The notes beneath the pieces are model-generated. The model worked only from the letters and a program-made list of their open reading frames with translations. It searched no databases and was not told the DNA's origin. Of a stretch of DNA of 10,234 nucleotides, positions 7,310 to 10,234 are shown in pieces. The DNA lies in contig DASWHW010000097.1 of assembly GCA_036397975.1 (NCBI GenBank), forward strand, positions 1 to 10,234, given 5' to 3'. How positions within the stretch are numbered: position 1 is the first letter of the stretch; each line of letters begins with the position of its first letter. The position numbers and the translations under genes are program-made. The stretch is from SZUA-287 sp036397975. GTDB lineage: Bacteria > Bacteroidota > Ignavibacteria > UBA10030 > UBA6906.

Positions 7310-8287
7310 TTGCCATTGGATCTGAAAGAAATAGCCCGCCCCATTGAAACACATCTCGATGCTTTCGAAGATGTCTTCAAGAAGTCCATCCGTTCGCAAA
7401 TCGGGCTCGTCGATCTGGTCACGAAGTATATTGTAAAGCAGAAGGGGAAACGTGTTCGGCCGGTTCTGGTGCTGCTGAGCGCAGAGTTGTGCGGCGGTGT
7501 CAACGAAAAGAGCTATCGTGGAGCGGCCCTGGTGGAAATACTGCACACCGCCACTCTGGTTCATGACGATGTTGTGGATGATGCCGATACACGTCGGGGC
7601 ATTGCATCCATTAATGCCGTCTGGAAAAACAAAATAGCGGTGCTGATGGGAGACTATCTTCTCGCCAAAGGTCTTCTTCTTTCTCTCGATCACGATGACT
7701 TTTCGTTTCTGAAAATCACCTCAACCTCAGTTAAGCGGATGAGCGAAGGGGAGATCCATCAGATACAGAAAAGCCGCCAGTTGGATATGGATGAGACAAC
7801 CTATTTGAAAATCATCGGCGATAAGACAGCTTCCCTCCTTTCCACCTGCTGCGAAATCGGAGCGGCAAGCAGTTCCACGAACACGGCTGATCATAAAGCA
7901 CTTTCGCAATATGGTGAATTAGTGGGACTGGCCTTTCAAATCCGGGATGACCTGCTCGATTATGTTGGCCGGAAGAGCATCACTGGAAAACCCACGGGAC
8001 TCGATCTCAGCGAGAAGAAACTGACGCTGCCGCTGATTCATGCACTATCCAAAGCGCCACGACGGGAAGCAAATGCAATTCTCGGGATGGTCAAGAGCGG
8101 CGGGAAGAAGATAAAGGTGGAGCATATTGTGGAGTTCGTGGAAACGCACGGCGGGATCGCTTACTCCCGGCAAAAAGCCGAAGAGTTTTCCGCTGAGGCA
8201 AAAGAAACGATCTGCACCTTCCCCGACTCTCCCAGCAAGCGCTCCCTCCTCGCCTTTGCGGATTACGTGATCACGCGGAACAAGTAG
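7310..8287 (+). CDS. Long-chain trans-polyprenyl diphosphate synthase (IspB-like)
   Basis: The product is 325 aa. The enzyme condenses isopentenyl diphosphate units onto an allylic primer to give the C35-C50 side chain, most likely for menaquinone. Motifs are KGKRVRP (45-51), the first aspartate-rich motif DDVVD (86-90) in HTATLVHDDVVDDADTRRG, GDKTASL (171-177) and the second aspartate motif DDLLD (213-217) in FQIRDDLLDYVG. Small residues sit 4 and 5 positions before the first motif (Thr82, Ala81), which in this family allows long products. Exact chain length is not predictable. An in-frame TAG at 7289 (the tatC stop) rules out a longer protein, so it must start at TTG 7310 or TTG 7316. The only ribosome-binding candidate is the purine run AGAGAGAGA at 7301-7309, which better suits 7316. 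It is the last gene of the operon, and no clear intrinsic terminator follows. Confidence 0.95.
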   Translation: MPLDLKEIARPIETHLDAFEDVFKKSIRSQIGLVDLVTKYIVKQKGKRVRPVLVLLSAELCGGVNEKSYRGAALVEILHTATLVHDDVVDDADTRRGIASINAVWKNKIAVLMGDYLLAKGLLLSLDHDDFSFLKITSTSVKRMSEGEIHQIQKSRQLDMDETTYLKIIGDKTASLLSTCCEIGAASSSTNTADHKALSQYGELVGLAFQIRDDLLDYVGRKSITGKPTGLDLSEKKLTLPLIHALSKAPRREANAILGMVKSGGKKIKVEHIVEFVETHGGIAYSRQKAEEFSAEAKETICTFPDSPSKRSLLAFADYVITRNK

Positions 8288-8356
8288 GAGAGAGTTACTT
8301 CACGAGTTCCGGTGATTTCTCACTTGGGCGAGGGGGATAATCCTGGTTCCTCTTTT

Positions 8357-8382
8357 GCCACTTCTTTATACAAAGAAGTGGC
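8357..8382. repeat. 11-bp inverted repeat (hairpin 1)
   Basis: GCCACTTCTTT (8357-8367) pairs perfectly with AAAGAAGTGGC (8372-8382) around a 4-base ATAC loop. No T tract follows on either strand, so it is not a standard terminator. It begins 70 bases after the prenyl synthase stop codon and may instead protect a transcript end or be part of a REP-like element. Confidence 0.7.
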
Positions 8383-8392
8383 CAAGAAACCT

Positions 8393-8541
8393 TGCGAAAT
8401 CGGAACCCGCTTCAATCCTCCAACCCTTTTGCCACAGATTTCGATAATGGCTTCGCCATAAGACTAGCGAAATCTGAGACCCTTCGGATTGATTGTCCCG
8501 TCCCGCGCAATGGTACCTCACCAGTTCGCGCCGATTTCGCA
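8393..8541. repeat. 149-bp element bounded by perfect 11-bp terminal inverted repeats
   Basis: TGCGAAATCGG at 8393-8403 is the exact reverse complement of CCGATTTCGCA at 8531-8541. Between them lies a nested cruciform: CAGATTTCG (8435-8443) pairs with CGAAATCTG (8468-8476), and inside it ATGGC (8447-8451) pairs with GCCAT (8455-8459). The inner arms share the GATTTCG core with the outer arms. The layout is like a small non-autonomous repeat or a structured transcript. No target-site duplication could be confirmed. Confidence 0.55.
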
Positions 8542-8563
8542 TCGCAGTTTTGTTACTCATCAT

Positions 8564-8586
8564 GGAGTGAGGGATTGCTTCACTCC
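8564..8586. repeat. 7-bp inverted repeat (hairpin 3)
   Basis: GGAGTGA (8564-8570) pairs with TCACTCC (8580-8586) around a 9-base loop. It is part of the repeat-rich intergenic patch and no function is apparent. Confidence 0.45.
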
Positions 8587-8680
8587 TCCCTATCAGGACT
8601 CCCCCCTTGTATATCCACTTGGCCCCTTGGGCAACTCGCCACCACCTTCAAGTTGTGGCCTGAAAAAAAACCACTGCACC

Positions 8681-8694
8681 CGGGTTTTAACCCG
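8681..8694. repeat. GGGTTTTAACCC palindromic unit, copy 1
   Basis: CGGGTT (8681-8686) pairs with AACCCG (8689-8694) around TT. The core GGGTTTTAACCC recurs at 8859-8870, so this is a short element present twice within 180 bases with different flanking pairs, which suggests that pairing is preserved. Confidence 0.5.
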
Positions 8695-8813
8695 CATGAT
8701 CCGAAGCGTTATCCAAGCGGTCCGTGCGAGGATGCTCGACCTACATCATTTGGCCACCCAATCTAAATCCTCACGATCGTAAGGGATTCTTCGATTTCTA
8801 GCTGTCGGCAAGC

Positions 8814-8834
8814 AGCCACGACCTGGTCGTGGCT
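8814..8834. repeat. REP-like 10-bp perfect palindrome
   Basis: AGCCACGACC (8814-8823) is exactly complementary to GGTCGTGGCT (8825-8834) with a single T between. It is the strongest dyad in the intergenic patch. As RNA it would need to open the centre to form a loop, so a DNA-level or REP-like role is as likely as a transcript hairpin. Confidence 0.65.
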
Positions 8835-8856
8835 ATGATAAACCCGTTACCCCATG

Positions 8857-8872
8857 GTGGGTTTTAACCCAC
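8857..8872. repeat. GGGTTTTAACCC palindromic unit, copy 2
   Basis: GTGGGTT (8857-8863) pairs with AACCCAC (8866-8872) around TT. It shares the core GGGTTTTAACCC with the copy at 8681-8694, and the outermost pairs differ in a compensatory way (C-G there, T-A here). Confidence 0.5.
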
Positions 8873-8931
8873 ACAACCATCGCCTCACACGGCCCGGAGG
8901 ATTCGCGCTACGATTCATAACTCGCATGAAG

Positions 8932-8951
8932 AATACCGCAAACACGGTATT
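8932..8951. promoter_or_regulatory. Candidate operator overlapping the PAS regulator promoter
   Basis: AATACCG (8932-8938) and CGGTATT (8945-8951) form a perfect 7-bp dyad with a 6-base centre, 20 bases in all. Its right arm covers the first two bases of the proposed -35 box at 8950. A protein bound there would be placed to block RNA polymerase. The binding protein is unknown. Confidence 0.45.
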
Positions 8952-8978
8952 GATACGAGTCTCAGTCTATTGTATTTT
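8950..8978 (+). promoter_or_regulatory. Candidate sigma70 promoter of the PAS-HTH gene
   Basis: TTGATA (8950-8955), a 17-base spacer and TATTTT (8973-8978) give a good sigma70 match. A transcript starting near 8985 would have a leader of about 105 bases before the ATG at 9090. Such a start would exclude the upstream in-frame TTG at 8970. Confidence 0.5.
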
Positions 8979-9078
8979 GGTCAGGGAAACCTGCATCGCA
9001 GAGTTGACTACAATAGTTGGTCTCGACGACAAGGTCACAGGATAAGGCCGCCTGCCTGCTATTTCCCGCCACAATTGC

Positions 9079-9092
9079 AAGGAGGAGTTATG
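9079..9092 (+). promoter_or_regulatory. Strong ribosome binding site for the PAS-HTH gene
   Basis: AAGGAGG at 9079-9085 is the best Shine-Dalgarno in the window and lies 4 bases before ATG 9090. It fixes the start of the regulator and shows that translation was under selection even though the frame is now broken. Confidence 0.85.
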
Positions 9093-9810
9093 GACCAAAG
9101 GCAATTGGAGTTTGAGGCTCGCGTCTACCAGACATTCTTCCGGGATAGCAACATTGGATTCTGGCATGCATACTTCCCACAACCTCTTGATACTCAACTA
9201 CCCGAAGAGGCACTGATCCACCGGCTGTTCGCGGAACCACTGATTGATTTTTGCAGTGAGTCATTCGCCAGAATGTATGGCTTCTCCTCACCGCAGGAGC
9301 TTCTCGAAACACCACTCCTTCTCTTTGCCAGCAAAAGAAGACCCCAAGAACATTGAAACGGTCCGCGAGTTCATCAAAGCTGGATATAACGCCAGAAATC
9401 TTGAAACACATGAAGTTGACAGAGCTGGCAATCCAAGATGGTTCATAAATGACGTTGTGAGCGAGGTTCGTGATGGCCATCTTGCCGACATCTGGGGTAT
9501 GCAGCATGAGATCACGCACCGCAAGCGACAGCAAGAAAAGAGAATGGAGATACGACGCGTACTCTCTTCGAAACAGCACTTTCTGCTTCAACTTCTTAGC
9601 GACAAGTACTCGCTAAAGGAAGTAGGGAGCGTGATGAACATTGCCGAAAACACTGCACACATCCATCTCGCGAGGATTATGAAGAAGCTGGACATACACG
9701 ACCGTGACCAGCTTGTCCGGTATGCACGCGAGATCGGGATTTCCCAGACCCACATGTCTGAAGAACCCCCTTTTTTCGGTAATGTAACAGAAACTGTTAC
9801 ACGCTTGTAA
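9090..9810 (+). pseudogene. PAS plus LuxR-type HTH regulator, split by a +1 frameshift
   Basis: The first frame (ATG 9090) gives 82 sensible residues, including the PAS-like LIDFCSESFARMYGFSSPQELLETPLLLFASK. It then runs into seven out-of-frame codons and a TGA at 9354-9356. Dropping one base from the AAAA run at 9333-9336 continues smoothly as EDPKNIETVREFIKAGYN, then HEVDRAGNPRWFINDVVSEVRDG, a normal PAS second half. Next comes a basic linker (HRKRQQEKR) and a C-terminal LuxR/GerE-like HTH: LSSKQHFLLQLLSDKYSLKEVG, then IAENTAHIHLARIMKKLDIHDRDQLVRYA. The repaired protein is 239 aa and would be a one-component sensor and DNA-binding regulator. Its signal is unknown. It may be a recent pseudogene, a sequencing or assembly error in a homopolymer, or less likely a programmed shift. 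An in-frame ATG at 9277 could restart translation and make an HTH-containing fragment. The last codons overlap the palindromes at 9783-9824. Confidence 0.8.
9783..9801. promoter_or_regulatory. 19-bp perfect palindromic operator, copy 1
   Basis: TGTAACAG-AAA-CTGTTACA is a perfect 8-bp dyad with a 3-base centre. It lies inside the last codons of the PAS-HTH gene, centred about 76 bases before the predicted start of transcription of the next gene. Together with the identical-arm copy at 9806-9824 it looks like a double binding site. The binding protein is not identifiable from the motif. Confidence 0.75.
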
Positions 9811-9824
9811 CAGATTCTGTTACA
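9806..9824. promoter_or_regulatory. 19-bp perfect palindromic operator, copy 2
   Basis: TGTAACAG-ATT-CTGTTACA has the same arms as copy 1 and begins 23 bp after it, about two helical turns, so two dimers could sit on nearly the same face of the DNA. It covers the stop codon of the PAS-HTH gene and ends 8 bases before the -35 box at 9833. That position is more typical of an activator than of a simple blocking repressor. Confidence 0.75.
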
Positions 9825-9832
9825 TCTGGCCC

Positions 9833-9861
9833 TTGACATCGCATGGATGTGCGAGTATATT
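9833..9861 (+). promoter_or_regulatory. Near-consensus sigma70 promoter of the downstream lipoprotein gene
   Basis: TTGACA (9833-9838) is a perfect -35 box. A 17-base spacer leads to TATATT (9856-9861), one mismatch from TATAAT. Transcription would begin near 9868, giving a leader of about 40 bases. The spacer itself contains a small dyad, TCGCA (9839-9843) and TGCGA (9850-9854). Confidence 0.8.
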
Positions 9862-9907
9862 GAATTCACACCGTTACCGATTCTTAACAGTTACCTTGGG
9901 GCTTGGA

Positions 9908-10234
9908 ATGGTAAGAATCATTTATATTTTGGGAGCAATGCTATCCTTTTGGGCTTGTGACACTACCGAGCCTCCGCCGCCGCCGCCAACTCCACCCAAT
10001 TTGACACTCCAGGCCCTCGATGCCTCCTCCACCGAGGTATGGCTTCAGGTGACCCTACGGGCGGGCATTCAGCCACGCACGATTATTGTCCAGCGCGATT
10101 CAATCACTGTTCTCAATGCGACACTCACAGGCAGCGACACTTTGATTGTTGATGAACAACTGGAGCCGAACAGGCAGTACACTTATTCGCTGACGCGACT
10201 AACGGGGCACATCTCAGAACTCGCAACATCGACC
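9908..10234 (+). CDS. Lipoprotein with proline-rich linker and FnIII-like region (3' partial)
   Basis: An ATG at 9908 opens a frame of 109 codons that reaches the right edge without a stop. The N-terminus MVRIIYILGAMLSFWACDTTEP is a short lipoprotein signal with the likely lipidated Cys17. The FWA before the Cys is a weak lipobox, but the charge, the hydrophobic core and the following DTTEP are typical. Residues 22-30 are mostly proline (PPPPPPTPP), a flexible linker. From about residue 31 the sequence (LTLQALDASSTEVWLQVTL, then LEPNRQYTYSLTRLTG) has the strand pattern of a fibronectin type III domain. The protein is expected to be exported and membrane anchored. The rest and its role lie outside the window. 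The Shine-Dalgarno is weak (GGGG 9898-9901, or TGGA immediately before the ATG), but the gene is well placed behind a strong promoter with a double operator. Confidence 0.8.
   Translation, partial: MVRIIYILGAMLSFWACDTTEPPPPPPTPPNLTLQALDASSTEVWLQVTLRAGIQPRTIIVQRDSITVLNATLTGSDTLIVDEQLEPNRQYTYSLTRLTGHISELATST

Larger units (their letters stand above)
8288..9089. other. Gene-free, inverted-repeat-rich intergenic region
   Basis: About 800 bases hold no credible gene. The short open frames have no Shine-Dalgarno, no family similarity that I recognise, and cross the repeats. Roughly 8340-8890 is a patchwork of hairpin-forming sequences, listed separately. The last part (8930-9089) contains the candidate promoter and leader of the PAS regulator. 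The stretch 8587-8680 and the bases 8700-8760 show nothing that I can interpret. Confidence 0.7.

Noticed and set aside
8357..8382. Hairpin 1 as the intrinsic terminator of the operon
   Set aside because: No run of T follows the stem on either strand, so it lacks the second half of an intrinsic terminator.
8366..8563. 65-aa open frame on the minus strand, ending DFARFLGHFFV
   Set aside because: It runs through the hairpins and terminal inverted repeats at 8357-8541, so its codons are dictated by repeats. It shows no recognisable domain and no convincing ribosome binding site. It is more likely a by-product of a repeat element than a gene.
8700..8760. tRNA-like or small RNA stretch
   Set aside because: I could not form a cloverleaf with acceptor and T arms, and no other RNA family signature was visible.
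8392..8782. Open frames of 124 and 97 aa on the plus strand in the intergenic region
   Set aside because: Composition is non-protein-like, they cross several palindromes, overlap each other in different frames and have no Shine-Dalgarno or family similarity.
8970..9089. Upstream TTG start that would lengthen the PAS protein by 40 residues
   Set aside because: The TTG lies within the proposed promoter. The added residues do not look like PAS sequence, and AAGGAGG sits exactly before ATG 9090.
9333..9336. Programmed ribosomal frameshift in the PAS-HTH gene
   Set aside because: The needed shift is +1 in a plain AAAA run. There is no stop-codon or rare-codon pause of the known +1 type and no obvious downstream stimulator, so an indel is simpler.

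Overview
The window comes from a bacterium of the FCB group (Bacteroidota, Ignavibacteriota or close relatives). The main evidence is a type IX secretion sorting domain at the left edge, an outer-membrane barrel that opens with the 'YSxxGxGD' signature common in those phyla, and surface lipoproteins beside housekeeping genes. GTG and TTG starts are used. The one strong promoter visible has ordinary sigma70 boxes (TTGACA, 17 bp, TATATT), while the best candidate upstream of glgA also fits the Bacteroidota TAnnTTTG pattern. The species cannot be named from the sequence alone.

Layout. Bases 3-401 are the end of a large secreted protein with a T9SS type A C-terminal domain, closed by a textbook intrinsic terminator (429-459). 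Bases 592-8287 hold seven closely packed + strand genes: glycogen synthase (glgA), a GmhB-type HAD phosphatase, a two-module DNRLRE-like lipoprotein, a FadL/PorV-like outer-membrane barrel, serine hydroxymethyltransferase (glyA), the Tat translocase subunit TatC, and a long-chain trans-polyprenyl diphosphate synthase. Gaps run from a 4-base overlap to 30 bases, so they look like one operon of mixed metabolic and envelope functions. Bases 8288-9089 lack a credible gene and are packed with inverted repeats, probably one or more REP- or MITE-like elements.

Bases 9090-9810 encode a small PAS plus LuxR-type HTH regulator that is split by a +1 frameshift in an AAAA run. It has a candidate sigma70 promoter (8950-8978) whose -35 box is overlapped by a 20-base inverted repeat. 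The end of this gene overlaps the first of two perfect 19-bp palindromes, TGTAACAG-N3-CTGTTACA, set 23 bp apart just upstream of a near-consensus promoter (9833-9861). That promoter reads into a new lipoprotein gene, which starts at 9908 and runs off the right edge.

The operon is ordinary in its enzymes. The parts that deserve a second look are the regulator, double-operator, promoter and lipoprotein unit at 8930-10234, the repeat cluster before it, and the uncharacterised lipoprotein/barrel pair inside the operon. I see no CRISPR array, tRNA, rRNA, transposase or complete mobile element.
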